64,000 bases of DNA from Maioricimonas rarisocia (GCF_007747795.1 NZ_CP036275.1:6688001-6752000); one strand, 5' to 3'; counted from the first letter of the stretch, positions 41,102-50,622 are shown. The notes: generated by a model not told the origin, from the sequence alone. Numbers and translations are program-made.

Positions 41102-41509
41102 TTACCCCTGGACGCCACACTCCCGCAGGAAGGTCTCGAGCGCCTCACGCTGCCCTGGCAGGTCGACATGCTCGATCCGTCGGATCAGTCCGTCGTCTCC
41201 CACCTCGATCACCTGCTGCGACGTGAACGTGTGTGACTTTCCCCGATGCGTCAGTTGATCGACGAACTCGATGACGGCCATGCCGTCTGCCCGCTCCTCC
41301 ACGCGACTCTCGTACTCGATGCCGTCGAAATCGCGGCTGGCTGCATCGCCGTGGCCACGATAGGAATCGATGATCGCTTCCGGCCCGCGGTACGTGCTGC
41401 CGCGACACGTGTAGACGCAGTCGTCCGCCAGAAGCTTCGACGCGGCGTGATACTCTTCATGATCGAGCGCCTGGGCGAACCGCTCTGCGACGTGTGCGGC
41501 AGGGGGCAT
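41102..41509 (-). CDS. SnoaL/NTF2-like protein
   Basis: 135 residues with the cone-shaped NTF2 fold pattern: MPPAAHVAERFAQALDHEEYHAASKLLADDCVYTCRGS, then GPEAIIDSYRGHG and a run of strands ending VEIGDDGLIRRIEHVDLPGQREALETFL-like. Members act as cyclases, isomerases or binding proteins; no function can be assigned. Cytosolic. The start is ATG 41509, with GGGAAAC ahead and the family core directly after; upstream in-frame residues are unlike a protein. Confidence 0.7.
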   Translation of the reverse strand: MPPAAHVAERFAQALDHEEYHAASKLLADDCVYTCRGSTYRGPEAIIDSYRGHGDAASRDFDGIEYESRVEERADGMAVIEFVDQLTHRGKSHTFTSQQVIEVGDDGLIRRIEHVDLPGQREALETFLRECGVQG

Positions 41510-41681
41510 TCCAGAGTTTCCCTCGTCGGTAAAGCCGGGTGGCACGCCTGGAGCGAAGCGACGGGCGTGGTTCGGAAGGATTGAGGAAACGCATGGCCAC
41601 TCCATTCTCGTTTTCATCCACCGGAGCGACGCACCGTCATGATAACTCCGTGGTGCCCTCCTGACGCTCCCACCCATTGCA

Positions 41682-42311
41682 TCATTCGTTATCCGGCTCC
41701 TCTGCCGGGCGGATGATCACATCCAGGCCGACCGTCGTCGTCTCGATCGTCCACTCCTCACGGTGCCAGTCCGTCACCGTCCGCTTCGCCTCCAGCCGGT
41801 CCAGCGTCTGTTCCACATACAGCGGCACCTTGTCTTCGAATTCCCGCAGCAGGTTCAGCTTGCGGCCGATCAGGTTCAGCACGCCGCTGAGCGCACCGCC
41901 CCCATGCTCGTCGATCCATTCCTCTCCTTCCGGCGAGGCTGCATCGGGGCCGCGCAGCGTCAGCTGAAACGATCGGACCGTCCGCCCCAGCGAAGCCGAC
42001 ATGCCGTCCCCCAGACCGAAGTACTCCTTGTGCAGGATCCGGACCGCCCCCTCCCGCACGCGGGCCACCTTGTAGACGCCGTCCAGCTCGGTCTCGAGGA
42101 AGTCCATCTTCAGCGCCAGGTTGAGCGCCTTGGCCATGTTCCGCAGCGCGATCGCCGGCTTCTGCATCCGCGGCGAGACGCACAGCTTCAGATCGACCAG
42201 ACCGCCTGCCTTGCGGGCCGTGATCGTGTCGCTGCCCGCCTCCGGAGTGATGCCGATCGCCAGATCGAAATCCTCCTCGGCCGCCTTCTTCGCTGCACCA
42301 CGTTTGGCCAT
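41682..42311 (-). CDS. Hypothetical cytosolic protein
   Basis: 209 residues, family not recognised. It begins MAKRGAAKKAAEEDFDLAIG, a Lys/Ala-rich head, and continues with amphipathic helices (LRNMAKALNLALKMDFLETEL, LNLIGRKLNLLREFEDKVP) and beta strands near the end (EWTIETTTVGLDVIIRPAEE). No signal peptide or membrane span. AAAGGAG precedes ATG 42311, so it is well supported as a gene; earlier in-frame residues are rejected. It follows the gene ending at 42370 by 58 bases on the same strand and may be co-transcribed. Confidence 0.65.
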   Translation of the reverse strand: MAKRGAAKKAAEEDFDLAIGITPEAGSDTITARKAGGLVDLKLCVSPRMQKPAIALRNMAKALNLALKMDFLETELDGVYKVARVREGAVRILHKEYFGLGDGMSASLGRTVRSFQLTLRGPDAASPEGEEWIDEHGGGALSGVLNLIGRKLNLLREFEDKVPLYVEQTLDRLEAKRTVTDWHREEWTIETTTVGLDVIIRPAEEPDNE

Positions 42312-42369
42312 GTCGGCTCCTTTGCAAACGATCTCATCAGAGGAACAACGGCGGCCGGGGCTGATCGGA

Positions 42370-43410
42370 TCACGACGGGTCGCCGAACCGTTCATGCAGC
42401 CTCACCAGCGACTGCCGCACCGTCTCCCGATCCCCCACGATCACGTATGAACGGAACGAATAGTCCCCCGGCTCCACGCCCCGCTCCCGGTCCCGAATCC
42501 GGAACACGCAGTTCCATTTGACCACCTTCTGCGGCGAAAAGCGAAACCGACCGTACCCGGCATTCTCCCAGCCGGGCGAAGGCTGCTCCGGCGAGTAGAC
42601 CCCCATCGCGTAGTTGCCGTCCGGAGTCGACAGCACCACCGGCCGCGACTGCTCCCCCGGGCCGTCGCTGAGCGGCACCAGCTTTCCCGTCGTCCGCTCG
42701 AACGCCAGGAACCGGCTGAACCGGGCCGGCATGTAACCGGTCACCGCCTCGAACTGCGCCATCGTGTGCTGTTCCCCCACCGGCAGCGAGAACGTCACGT
42801 CGTACTGAATCACGTGCGGCAGCCCCTCGATGCCGATGCGAACCCGTTTGGTCAGCAGATGATTCGACAGCGGCGTCGTGTTGCGGGCCGGGTGTCCGGC
42901 CGACTTCTCCCCCGGCCTGAGCCAGAATGCCATCTGCGTCGTCGTCTGCAGCCGGTTACCGTCGGCAATCAGGTGCAGCAGGCGACTGGTCGAAGTGGGA
43001 CCGGCACCATCGCTGCGGGAACCGGCTTCGGTCGGGTTGAACGTCTCGCCGTGATACGGCCTGCCCGAGTAGAGATTTGAGGCGGACTGCAGTTGCCGGC
43101 CGTGATCGAAGCTGTCGATGAACTCGACGCCGTCCCAGGTAAGCGAATCGATCGCCCCGGCCAGCCGCGATGTGGTGCGAATGACGATCTCCGATTTCCC
43201 GGCGGGTGCCCGGATCTCCGCCTCGCCAGAGACGCAACTGGTTGTCTCGGCTGCAGCTCTGCTGGGGAATGCAAGCAGGCTGCAGAGGGCGAGCGTCAGG
43301 ACAACCGGCAAAGAGTGCCGGCGGAAACCCGGCTGAGTTGACCGGCCCGATCGTGTAGACTCAATCTCGGCCCTCAGAGATGCCGATCTGGGAGGCAGGG
43401 AGATCTGCAT
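42370..43410 (-). CDS. Secreted protein of unknown function
   Basis: 346 residues. The N-region is long and basic, then a hydrophobic signal segment (about 35-54, LPVVLTLALCSLLAFPSRAAA) suggests export. The mature part is beta-rich with IRAPAGKSEIVIRTTSRLAG, FIDSFDHGRQLQSA, PHVIQYDVTFSLPVGEQ and YAMGVYSPEQPSPGW. This may be a carbohydrate-related sandwich domain but no family is certain. The ATG at 43410 faces the ruvC ATG at 43409 head to head with overlap, so a shorter start (a TTG inside the signal region) is possible. Confidence 0.6.
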   Translation of the reverse strand: MQISLPPRSASLRAEIESTRSGRSTQPGFRRHSLPVVLTLALCSLLAFPSRAAAETTSCVSGEAEIRAPAGKSEIVIRTTSRLAGAIDSLTWDGVEFIDSFDHGRQLQSASNLYSGRPYHGETFNPTEAGSRSDGAGPTSTSRLLHLIADGNRLQTTTQMAFWLRPGEKSAGHPARNTTPLSNHLLTKRVRIGIEGLPHVIQYDVTFSLPVGEQHTMAQFEAVTGYMPARFSRFLAFERTTGKLVPLSDGPGEQSRPVVLSTPDGNYAMGVYSPEQPSPGWENAGYGRFRFSPQKVVKWNCVFRIRDRERGVEPGDYSFRSYVIVGDRETVRQSLVRLHERFGDPS

Positions 43411-43972
43411 GGCGTTTGCTGTCGGTAATGCGTTTTCGGGAGAAGCGGTCGAACGGACCCTGGGCATCGACCCGGGGCTGAACCGGACGGGATACGCCGT
43501 GCTGGACCGCACGTCAAGCGGGCCCCGTCTGCTCGAAGGGGGGCTCATCCGCTCGACATCTTCGCTGACGCTGCCGGAACGGGTGCACGAGATCGGTGCC
43601 GGCATCGGCGAGGTGCTGGACGACCTCAAGCCGCAGGTCGTCGCAATTGAGCAGCTTTTCTCGCACGTGCAGAATCCCCGCACGGCCCTGCTGATGGCCC
43701 ACGCCCGCGGAGCGATCCTGTTTGCCGTTGCCAACCGGGGCATTCCGATCGTCGATTACGCCCCGCGGCAGATCAAGAAGCTGCTGACCGGCCACGGTGC
43801 CGCCTCGAAGGAGCAGGTGCAAAAGGCGGTGCAGGGGGCTCTGGGACTGGAAACCATCCTCGAGCCGAACGATGTCGCCGACGCCGTGGCGATCGCGCTG
43901 TGCCACTACCATTCGGCCCGGCTGGCCGCCAATGTGCTGGAGAACGCGACGCCGATCCGGCTGCAGCAGTGA
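43409..43972 (+). CDS. ruvC: Holliday junction resolvase RuvC
   Basis: 187 residues; endonuclease resolving Holliday junctions with RuvAB. Catalytic residues in order: Asp21 (LGIDPGLNRTGYAV), Glu81 (VVAIEQLF), and the paired Asp residues in EPNDVADAVAIALCH. The substrate loop has NPRTALLMAHARGAILFA. A 15-residue N-terminal extension precedes the core compared with short RuvC proteins. ATG 43409 is preceded by GGGAG (7 bases spacing). ruvA and ruvB are not adjacent. Confidence 0.9.
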   Translation: MAFAVGNAFSGEAVERTLGIDPGLNRTGYAVLDRTSSGPRLLEGGLIRSTSSLTLPERVHEIGAGIGEVLDDLKPQVVAIEQLFSHVQNPRTALLMAHARGAILFAVANRGIPIVDYAPRQIKKLLTGHGAASKEQVQKAVQGALGLETILEPNDVADAVAIALCHYHSARLAANVLENATPIRLQQ

Positions 43973-43990
43973 GGCGCGACTAAAAACGAG

Positions 43991-44004
43991 CCGCGACCGT
44001 GAGG
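43991..44004 (+). repeat. Truncated hairpin family A
   Basis: AACGAGCCGCGACC-GTGA-GGG starts like the others but the 3' arm reads GGGCCAG, so the outer stem is lost. Lies 19 bases behind the ruvC stop. Confidence 0.55.
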
Positions 44005-44025
44005 GCCAGTTGCCGGGACCAGGGA

Positions 44026-44104
44026 GTAGGGTGTGTCACGGCGAGTCACTCTTCATCGCTCCATGGGCATCACGCAGTGCCGACCAGTAAACCCGTGACG
44101 CACC
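44026..44104. repeat. 79-base REP/MITE-like element with inverted ends, copy 2
   Basis: Left end GTAGGGTGTGTCACGGC, right end CCCGTGACGCACC. The ends match 28191-28270, the interior does not. Located between the convergent ruvC and sialate O-acetylesterase genes. The rest of the 43973-44346 gap holds a GGCCGGTTGAAACCGGCC hairpin (near 44208) and the terminator. Confidence 0.55.
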
Positions 44105-44271
44105 GATCAAATGTCACACGCGCCCCCCTGCCAGTGGTGCCCCGGCGTGGTGAGTCAGGCTTGAGGCGCGAGCCGTCTTCCGCGAGCCTCGCTGAGCTCG
44201 ACTGTCCCGGCCGGTTGAAACCGGCCCTACCACCTCACGCCTCGCCGCTCGCCGCTCGAGCCTCCCTCCAC

Positions 44272-44304
44272 GCAAAAACCCCGGCGATCACATGATCACC
44301 GGGG
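44272..44304 (-). terminator. Rho-independent terminator of the sialate O-acetylesterase gene
   Basis: On the minus strand CCCCGGTGATCA and TGATCGCCGGGG form a 12-bp stem (one T-G pair) with a 2-base loop, followed by TTTTTGC. It lies 42 bases after the stop codon. Confidence 0.8.
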
Positions 44305-44346
44305 CTTCTCTGCTTTTCATCGGCAGCCGACCTGACTGCAAACGCA

Positions 44347-45921
44347 CTACGGCGTGACGTTGCTCTCGGTCACACCCGGCCAGTCATCCGTGCGGAACGG
44401 ATACGCCGGCAGGTACATCTCGCTGAAGAGCGTTCCCTGCGGGTTGTCCGCCCAGTTGTACCGGACCGCCATCGGCTCTTTCACCTCCGGATGCCACACT
44501 TCGACCGTGTCCGGACCGGTGATCTTCGCCTGCGCCCAGTGCCATTTCTTGTCGGCACCGGCAATGGCAAAGCCGGTGAGCGGCTCGCGGTAGTAGGTGG
44601 TCAGCTTCGAACCGTACGTGTCGAAGTGGACCACGCACTTGCCCGATTCGATGTCGAAGGAGCGGTACGTCGGTCCCTGTTTCGTAATTCCGTCCATCCC
44701 GTAGTCGTTGACCAGGGCCAGTCGGGCCAGCCGCTTGCCAACGTTCTGTTTGTCCTTGGGATGGATGTCCTTCGCGGCACCGATGTCGGTGATGCAGGCG
44801 ACGCCGACATTCGGAATTGCTTCCGCCGTCAACGACTGTGCTTCACGCAGCTCGGCCCAGTCGCTCTCGACCGGCTGATCCTTGATCTCACGGAAGTTCG
44901 CCAGCTGCACCATGTAGAACGGGAAGGCCCCCTGGTCCCAGGCGTCACGCCAGCTGGTGATCATCGTCGGCATCAGCGTGCGGTACTGATACGCGCGGCT
45001 GGCGTTCGACTCACCCTGGTACCAGATAGCTCCCTTGATCGCGAACGGTGTGAGCGGCGCCACCATGGCGTTGTACAGGTTGCTGGGATGATGGCGGTCG
45101 GTGCGGGGATTGCCCTGCAGCTGCGGACGACGCGGAACCGGCTTGCCTGCATCGCGGGCTGTGGCCGCCTGCTGCTTCCAGCGCTCGAGAGCCGCTTCAT
45201 ACCGCTTCTTCGCGGCATCGGCATCGTACGATTCGCTGCGCTGCGCCCACGTATCGAGAATCGGCTTCAGAGTCGTCGTCGACGCCATCGCGTCCGGGCT
45301 CGTCCAGGCCTCGGCACGCGTGCCGCCCCAGGCGGTCATGATCAGGCCGACCGGCACGTCGAGAGTCTGATGCAGCTGACGACCGAAGAAGTAGCCGACG
45401 GCGGTGAAGTTCGGAATGGTCTCCGGCGTGCAGTGCTTCCACTCGGCGTCGACATCCTGCTGCGGCTCGGTGGCGGTCTTCAACGGCACCTGGAACAGCC
45501 GAATCTTCGGGTAGTCGGCTGCAGCCGCTTCGAGATCGGGATCGAGCGAGCGGTTGACGGTCCAACCCATGTTCGACTGGCCGCTGCAGACCCAGACTTC
45601 GCCGACCAGGACATCCTTGAAGGTGACGGTGTTCTCGCCGGCGACCTTCAGTTCGGACGCGTCGCCCACCTTCACCGGCTCGAGCGTCACCTTCCAGGTG
45701 CCGTCGTCGCCAGCCGTCGTGGACTTCGACTGATCGCGGAAGGAGACGGTCACCTTCTCGCCGGCATCGGCCCAGCCCCAGACCGGCAGTTCACTGTCGC
45801 GCTGCAGGACCATATGGTCACTGAAGACAGCCGGGAGACGGACCTCGGCCTGAACGGCCCCGGAGGTGAGAAGCAGTAACGCAACGGAAGAAACAACGGA
45901 CCGAAGGAGCGTACGTCGCAT
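44347..45921 (-). CDS. Secreted sialate O-acetylesterase-like SGNH enzyme
   Basis: 524 residues. Signal peptide about 1-25 (MRRTLLRSVVSSVALLLLTSG). A beta domain (LPAVFSDHMVLQRDSELPVWGWA) comes first, then the SGNH core with block I VWVCSGQSNMGW, AWGGTRAEAW, and IWYQGESNASRAYQYRTLMP, as in sialate 9-O-acetylesterases. Likely removes acetyl groups from sialic acid or from other decorated sugars outside the cell. GAGG stands 8 bases before ATG 45921. Own terminator at 44272. A sialidase gene near 58.8 kb could act on the same glycans. Confidence 0.9.
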   Translation of the reverse strand: MRRTLLRSVVSSVALLLLTSGAVQAEVRLPAVFSDHMVLQRDSELPVWGWADAGEKVTVSFRDQSKSTTAGDDGTWKVTLEPVKVGDASELKVAGENTVTFKDVLVGEVWVCSGQSNMGWTVNRSLDPDLEAAAADYPKIRLFQVPLKTATEPQQDVDAEWKHCTPETIPNFTAVGYFFGRQLHQTLDVPVGLIMTAWGGTRAEAWTSPDAMASTTTLKPILDTWAQRSESYDADAAKKRYEAALERWKQQAATARDAGKPVPRRPQLQGNPRTDRHHPSNLYNAMVAPLTPFAIKGAIWYQGESNASRAYQYRTLMPTMITSWRDAWDQGAFPFYMVQLANFREIKDQPVESDWAELREAQSLTAEAIPNVGVACITDIGAAKDIHPKDKQNVGKRLARLALVNDYGMDGITKQGPTYRSFDIESGKCVVHFDTYGSKLTTYYREPLTGFAIAGADKKWHWAQAKITGPDTVEVWHPEVKEPMAVRYNWADNPQGTLFSEMYLPAYPFRTDDWPGVTESNVTP

Positions 45922-46020
45922 GGCGGATCCTCAGAAGAGAAAGCTCGGAAGCGGGACCGGTTTGGGTCCTCAGAAGCCGTCAGCCTGACGTTCCCCTGAA
46001 GACAAGTCAACCGTTTTGGA

Positions 46021-46060
46021 TACGAAACGACCCGGCCAGCCACGTGGGCCGCCGGGTCGT
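46021..46060 (-). terminator. Rho-independent terminator of the 46-kb beta-propeller gene
   Basis: ACGACCCGGC and GCCGGGTCGT (10 bp, loop of 14 with further pairing) followed on the minus strand by TTTCGTATCC. It lies 30 bases after the stop. Confidence 0.65.
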
Positions 46061-46089
46061 CGAACGTTCAATTCAGCCGCTTGTCAGTA

Positions 46090-47763
46090 CTATTCGCCCG
46101 ACTTGTTTCCGATCGCGAACAGGGTCGACTTGTTGGAGATGTACAGCACATTGTTGGCCACGATGGGCGTGCTGTAGACCGAGTTCTCCATGTTGTTCTC
46201 GGCGAGCATGTTCTGCTCTTTCGAGTGTTCGAACACGGCCACGTCGCCATCCTCGTCGCCAATGTAGACCTTGCCGTCGACGATCAGCGGCGATCCCCAC
46301 GCGGCAGCGAACATGTCGTACGTCCAGTACTGTTCGCCGGTCTTGGCGTTCAGGCAGTGGAACAGTCCGCTGAAGTCGGCGATGTAGAGGATGTCGTCCT
46401 TAATCGCCACGGTGCCGCAGGAGCGGTGCATCTGCTCTTCGAAGTCGATCTTGCCGTTGTCATCCAGATCCGCTTCGCTGTAGTGCCAGACGACGGCCGA
46501 GTTCGAATTCTCGATCGCCTTCTCACCCTTTTCGGGGTCGATGGCCTGCAGGCGACGGTGCGGGACCGGCTTGCCGTCGGCATCGACCGCCAGTGTCGGG
46601 CTCACGTCCCCTTCCTTGGTCGGATCGATGCACCACAGGTGGCCGACACCTTCGCCGTGCTCGGGGTCCTGGCCGACGGCCACGTAGAGCAGTCCGTCGT
46701 AGACGACCGGTGTGGCGATGATGTTGTTACGGGTGCCGCGACCACCCAGGATCCACTTCGAATCCTTCGGGTTGGCGTCGAACTTCCAGATCAGCTTCGG
46801 ATTGCCGTTGCCGTCACCTTCCGGAACAAAGCTGTACACCCAGCCGTCACCACCACCGAAGATGACCTGCGGCGTGCCGCCGATCACAGCGTAGGTCGGC
46901 GACGACCACTGACCGTGCAGGATGTTGGTGCCGGGCGACTTGTCGGTCCAGATGACCTCGCCGGTGTTCTTGTTCATCGCAATGAAGCTGGGGGCATCCG
47001 GCGAGGGGATGTTGATGTGCGATTCGTCGACGCCGTTGGACGTGTTGACGAACAGCAGATCGCCGGCCACCGTCACCGAGCAGCTGCACATGTTGTGCTG
47101 GGAGACGCCGAGCTCTCCCATCATGTCATACATCCAGATGACATCGGCTTCGTTCGAGTTCTCGTTGATCTCGGCCGTGTAGGGGCCGTTATTCTCGCCA
47201 TCGAGAAAGCCATTGGTGTCGAGGCAGGCCACTTCGCCGCGACTGGTGACGTACCACAGCCGGTCGCCGTCGACGTAGGGAGCATCGCAGATGCCCTGCT
47301 CGGGCCAGTCATGGACGCGGCCGGTCGGCAGCTTCGGGCTCGAGTGCTGCCACAGGAACTTGCCGGTCTCGGCGTCGAAGCAGATCAGGCAGCCCAGGTC
47401 GACCGACTTGGGGAACCGGCTGATGTAGCCGTAGTTGTTGTTCGTGCCGACGTAGATCTTGCCGTTGGCAACGACGGGGTTGCCGTAGGTCTGCGACCCC
47501 AGCGGCGACTTCCACAGAATGTTTTCGCCGGACGAGACATCCCACTCGACGGGGATGTTTTCCCCTTCGGGAGTGTTGTTGCGGCCGGACCAGCCGCCCC
47601 ACTGCGGCCAGTCCCGCTTGCCGACGTCGCGCTGGCTGATTTCATCGAGCGCCTTCGCAGTCGGATCGTACTCGACGCCTTCGGTGTCGCCACCGGTCGC
47701 CAGCACGGCAACACCCAGGACCGAAGCGGCACAGGCGGCCGCAGCCTTGAAACGAAACTTCAT
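46090..47763 (-). CDS. Secreted PQQ-like beta-propeller protein with EF-hand loop
   Basis: 557 residues with a signal peptide (about 1-24). Propeller blades recur: SPLGSQTYGNPVVANGKIYVGTN, APYVDGDRLWYVTSRGEVACLDTNG, WSSPTYAVIGGTPQVIFGGGDGWVYSF and YSTPIVANNVLYISNKSTLFAIG. Such proteins are usually envelope-bound redox or scaffold proteins; no Cys pair or PQQ ligand set can be confirmed. Between blades lies a canonical EF-hand loop, DLDDNGKIDFEE (46435-46470), likely to bind calcium. GAGGGG precedes ATG 47763. It follows the 851-residue propeller gene by 108 bases on the same strand. Confidence 0.8.
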   Translation of the reverse strand: MKFRFKAAAACAASVLGVAVLATGGDTEGVEYDPTAKALDEISQRDVGKRDWPQWGGWSGRNNTPEGENIPVEWDVSSGENILWKSPLGSQTYGNPVVANGKIYVGTNNNYGYISRFPKSVDLGCLICFDAETGKFLWQHSSPKLPTGRVHDWPEQGICDAPYVDGDRLWYVTSRGEVACLDTNGFLDGENNGPYTAEINENSNEADVIWMYDMMGELGVSQHNMCSCSVTVAGDLLFVNTSNGVDESHINIPSPDAPSFIAMNKNTGEVIWTDKSPGTNILHGQWSSPTYAVIGGTPQVIFGGGDGWVYSFVPEGDGNGNPKLIWKFDANPKDSKWILGGRGTRNNIIATPVVYDGLLYVAVGQDPEHGEGVGHLWCIDPTKEGDVSPTLAVDADGKPVPHRRLQAIDPEKGEKAIENSNSAVVWHYSEADLDDNGKIDFEEQMHRSCGTVAIKDDILYIADFSGLFHCLNAKTGEQYWTYDMFAAAWGSPLIVDGKVYIGDEDGDVAVFEHSKEQNMLAENNMENSVYSTPIVANNVLYISNKSTLFAIGNKSGE

Positions 47764-47871
47764 GGGTTTCCCCTCATCGATCAGAAAGCTGGAACCGCCG
47801 GCCGGATGACAGACGGTTCCAGAGATTCGCGGATTCCGTAATCGGCCGGAGCCATCTCCGACCCGCCATGA

Positions 47872-50427
47872 CTAGTTGGTCGTGACGCTCAGGTTGTCGT
47901 AGAAGATCTCGGCATCCTTCGCGTTTCCGAACAGACCCGGGCTGCCGATTTCATTCGGCGACGGATCTTCCGCCGTGACGAGCCATTCCTCCGGCTCGGG
48001 GTCTCCCTTCTTCCAGACCTTGCCACGAAGCACGGCCTTGCCGTCCCCCATTGCGGCCTGCAACTTGAGAGTGTACCACGTGTCCGCCTGCCACTCGAAA
48101 GGTGTGCTCTGTGCCATTCGCAGCTGCGGCGGCCAGGTCCGAATCTGAACCTGCTGGCTGGCCCCCATCAGGTCGATCGTATAGCGCTGGGCAATCAGGC
48201 CGATATCGGGCAGCTTGCCGTCCTTCGACGCTCCCATCACGTCGGCCTGGATCGTGTAGTCGTGGAATTCCGGGCGACCCATCCAGCCCTGGCTGCGGGT
48301 TCCCTTGGGAATCGTGGTGATCTTCACCATCACGCCATTGCCGGTCACGCCACGGTTGCCGCTGGTCAGTTTGAGCTGTGGCTCGTTGACCTTCTCACCC
48401 TCGGGCGTTTCGCGTTCCCACGTCAGCCATTCGACGTTGCTCAGCACGCCGGCATCCTGCAGCTTCTGCAGCGAACCCCCGAGCTTCTCCTTCGCTTCGT
48501 CGACCGTCTTCGGCTTCACTTCGCCGCCGTCGAGATCGAGGAAACGCAGCAGATCGGTCCACTTCAGTGCCGGCGTCGAGTCGTCGTACGTCAGGGCCGG
48601 AGCTCCGCTGTTGACGAACGAGCTCCGCAGGTACAGGTACAGTTGGGCTGCCTGAGGATCTTCGGCATTGAGTTCGTTGAACAGGTCGAAATCGATCACG
48701 ACGTGCCGGTAGCGGGCACCCACCCAGGTCACCGGGACGCGGCCGTTATCGAAGTCGTACTCCCAGGGGAGGGAGGGGACGACACGCATCCGGGCCGTGC
48801 CGGACAGATCGCCAACCTTCGCGGTGACGGTCACAGCCGCCTGTTCGGAATGATCCCGCTGGATCACGTAGGCCCCGCTGTCTTCGATTTCGCCCGGCCC
48901 GTCGATCGCGAACTCGACTTCCGCCGCGTCCACGTTCTTCAGCCACTGGCCCTTCGCGTTATACAGCCGGACGTTGAACCGCTGCCGGGTCCCCGGAGCG
49001 ATCAGCGATTCGGCCGGGACAACCTGCACCAGAGCCGGCGTCATGTCTTCGGAGCGTGCCGTTTCGGCCTCAGGTTCCGGCAGCGGGTCCGCTTCCGGTT
49101 CGATGCCATCCTTGCCGATGCAGTACAGCGCCGCGGAGGTCGGCAGGTAGATCCGCCCGTGTGAGGCAATCGGAGAACCGTTGATCTCTTCGCCGTTGAG
49201 TCGCATCCGGTGCACGAACTCCACACCGTCCTCGGTCGGCGTCATCGTGTACCAGCGACCGTTCGCTTCGGCCGCGTAGATCTTGCCGTCCGCGTACAGC
49301 GGCGAAGCACGCATCATCGTGCCCAGCGACTTCGAGTAGATCTTTTCGCCGGTCTCGGCGTCGACGATCCACAGCTTCGCCCGGTCGTCGAATGCGTAAA
49401 TGCGTCCGTCGATATGCAGCGGCGAGCTCTTGCCGGCAAACACTTCCTTGATTCGCCAGACCTCACCGCTTTCAGTGATGTCGCCCTCTTTGGTTCCGTC
49501 CAGACAGAACAGGGCTCCCATCTTCGTGTCGTCGAGGTTCTCTTCGCTGTGACCACAATAGACGCGGTCGCCAACGATCAGCGGCGTCGTGTTGATGCCG
49601 CGCTTCGACACGTTGTACGTCCAGATGCTCTTGCCGGTCCGCGGCTGGAAGGCGTGCACGCCGCCGTCCCCCGAACCGAACACCAGCGCCGCCTCACCGT
49701 CGAAGACCGTCAGCACCGGGGCGCTGTAGGTCGTATCGTGCGGCAGCGGACGGGTTCCTTCAAACCAGGTCGGCTGCCCGTTCCGCTTGTCGAACGCGAT
49801 GAAGCGATGCTGCGGCTTGGCGTACTCGCCCCAGCCGATGATTACACCACTGATGATCACATTCGTTTCGTGAATGATCGGGAAGTTGGTCCGCCCGCCG
49901 TACGTGGTCAGCAGACCGTACTCTTCACTCATCGAGTGCGACCAGATCGTTTCGCCGGTCTCACCGTCCATGCACTGGAACTGTCCGCACACCCCCAGGG
50001 CAAACACGTTGCCGGTCTCCGGATCGCCGACCACGGCCGACCAGGCGACACGCGTGTCGGGGACGTCCGAGAGGAAGACGTTCCAGCGGTTCTCCCAGAT
50101 GGTCTCGCCGGTCGCCGCATCGACACAGACGACCTTCTCCCCTTCCTTGTTCGATTCCGGAAGGTCTCGGCAGAGGACGTACAGTTTGCCGTTCATGACG
50201 ATCGGCGTGGAGCGGGTCCCGAGATCCTCGCGCTTCCACAGCAGGTTGCTGCCATCCCCGCCGTCGGGGTCCCACTCGGCGGGAAGGTTCTTTTCCGTCG
50301 AGACGCCGTTCATCTGCGGACCGCGCCAGTACGGCCAGTCGGTGCCGGCAGCCAGCGCGGCAGGAGAATCCAGACACGCAATTGCAACAGCCCACAGGCA
50401 TGCCGCAACGAGAAGGTTCCGTGACAT
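47872..50427 (-). CDS. Large secreted PQQ-like beta-propeller protein with C-terminal domain
   Basis: 851 residues. Signal peptide about 1-27 (MSRNLLVAACLWAVAIACLDS). N-terminal propeller (about 28-410) opens with WPYWRGPQMNGVSTEKNLPAEWD and uses repeats of the form STPIVMNGKLYVLCRD and ASPLYADGKIYAAEANGRWYTMT. An Ig-like portion follows (about 440-530) and a concanavalin-type domain closes the protein (WQADTWYTLKLQAAMGDGK, GLFGNAKDAEIFYDNLSV). It may bind polysaccharide and electron-transfer roles are possible, but none is shown. ATG 50427 begins the signal peptide; the 68-residue upstream reading is rejected. Confidence 0.8.
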   Translation of the reverse strand: MSRNLLVAACLWAVAIACLDSPAALAAGTDWPYWRGPQMNGVSTEKNLPAEWDPDGGDGSNLLWKREDLGTRSTPIVMNGKLYVLCRDLPESNKEGEKVVCVDAATGETIWENRWNVFLSDVPDTRVAWSAVVGDPETGNVFALGVCGQFQCMDGETGETIWSHSMSEEYGLLTTYGGRTNFPIIHETNVIISGVIIGWGEYAKPQHRFIAFDKRNGQPTWFEGTRPLPHDTTYSAPVLTVFDGEAALVFGSGDGGVHAFQPRTGKSIWTYNVSKRGINTTPLIVGDRVYCGHSEENLDDTKMGALFCLDGTKEGDITESGEVWRIKEVFAGKSSPLHIDGRIYAFDDRAKLWIVDAETGEKIYSKSLGTMMRASPLYADGKIYAAEANGRWYTMTPTEDGVEFVHRMRLNGEEINGSPIASHGRIYLPTSAALYCIGKDGIEPEADPLPEPEAETARSEDMTPALVQVVPAESLIAPGTRQRFNVRLYNAKGQWLKNVDAAEVEFAIDGPGEIEDSGAYVIQRDHSEQAAVTVTAKVGDLSGTARMRVVPSLPWEYDFDNGRVPVTWVGARYRHVVIDFDLFNELNAEDPQAAQLYLYLRSSFVNSGAPALTYDDSTPALKWTDLLRFLDLDGGEVKPKTVDEAKEKLGGSLQKLQDAGVLSNVEWLTWERETPEGEKVNEPQLKLTSGNRGVTGNGVMVKITTIPKGTRSQGWMGRPEFHDYTIQADVMGASKDGKLPDIGLIAQRYTIDLMGASQQVQIRTWPPQLRMAQSTPFEWQADTWYTLKLQAAMGDGKAVLRGKVWKKGDPEPEEWLVTAEDPSPNEIGSPGLFGNAKDAEIFYDNLSVTTN

Positions 50428-50622
50428 GGGGAGGAGTCCGTTGTCTCGGGGGTGTGTGATCCAGGCAGGACTCAGAGGTCCGCCATCAGGCAGGTCCGCG
50501 CGGTCACGACTGCAACGGGACTTGCAGCCAGCGCGTCTACAAAGACCATATCGTGCAGCTATTCCGTCGGCAAGGATCGCACGCCCGACGCCACGCCGCA
50601 TACGGCGCATACGGCGCATAAA

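Noticed and set aside
50601-50618. Tandem 9-base units (TACGGCGCA twice)
   Set aside because: Only two units, no pattern elsewhere; likely chance slippage near the terminator.
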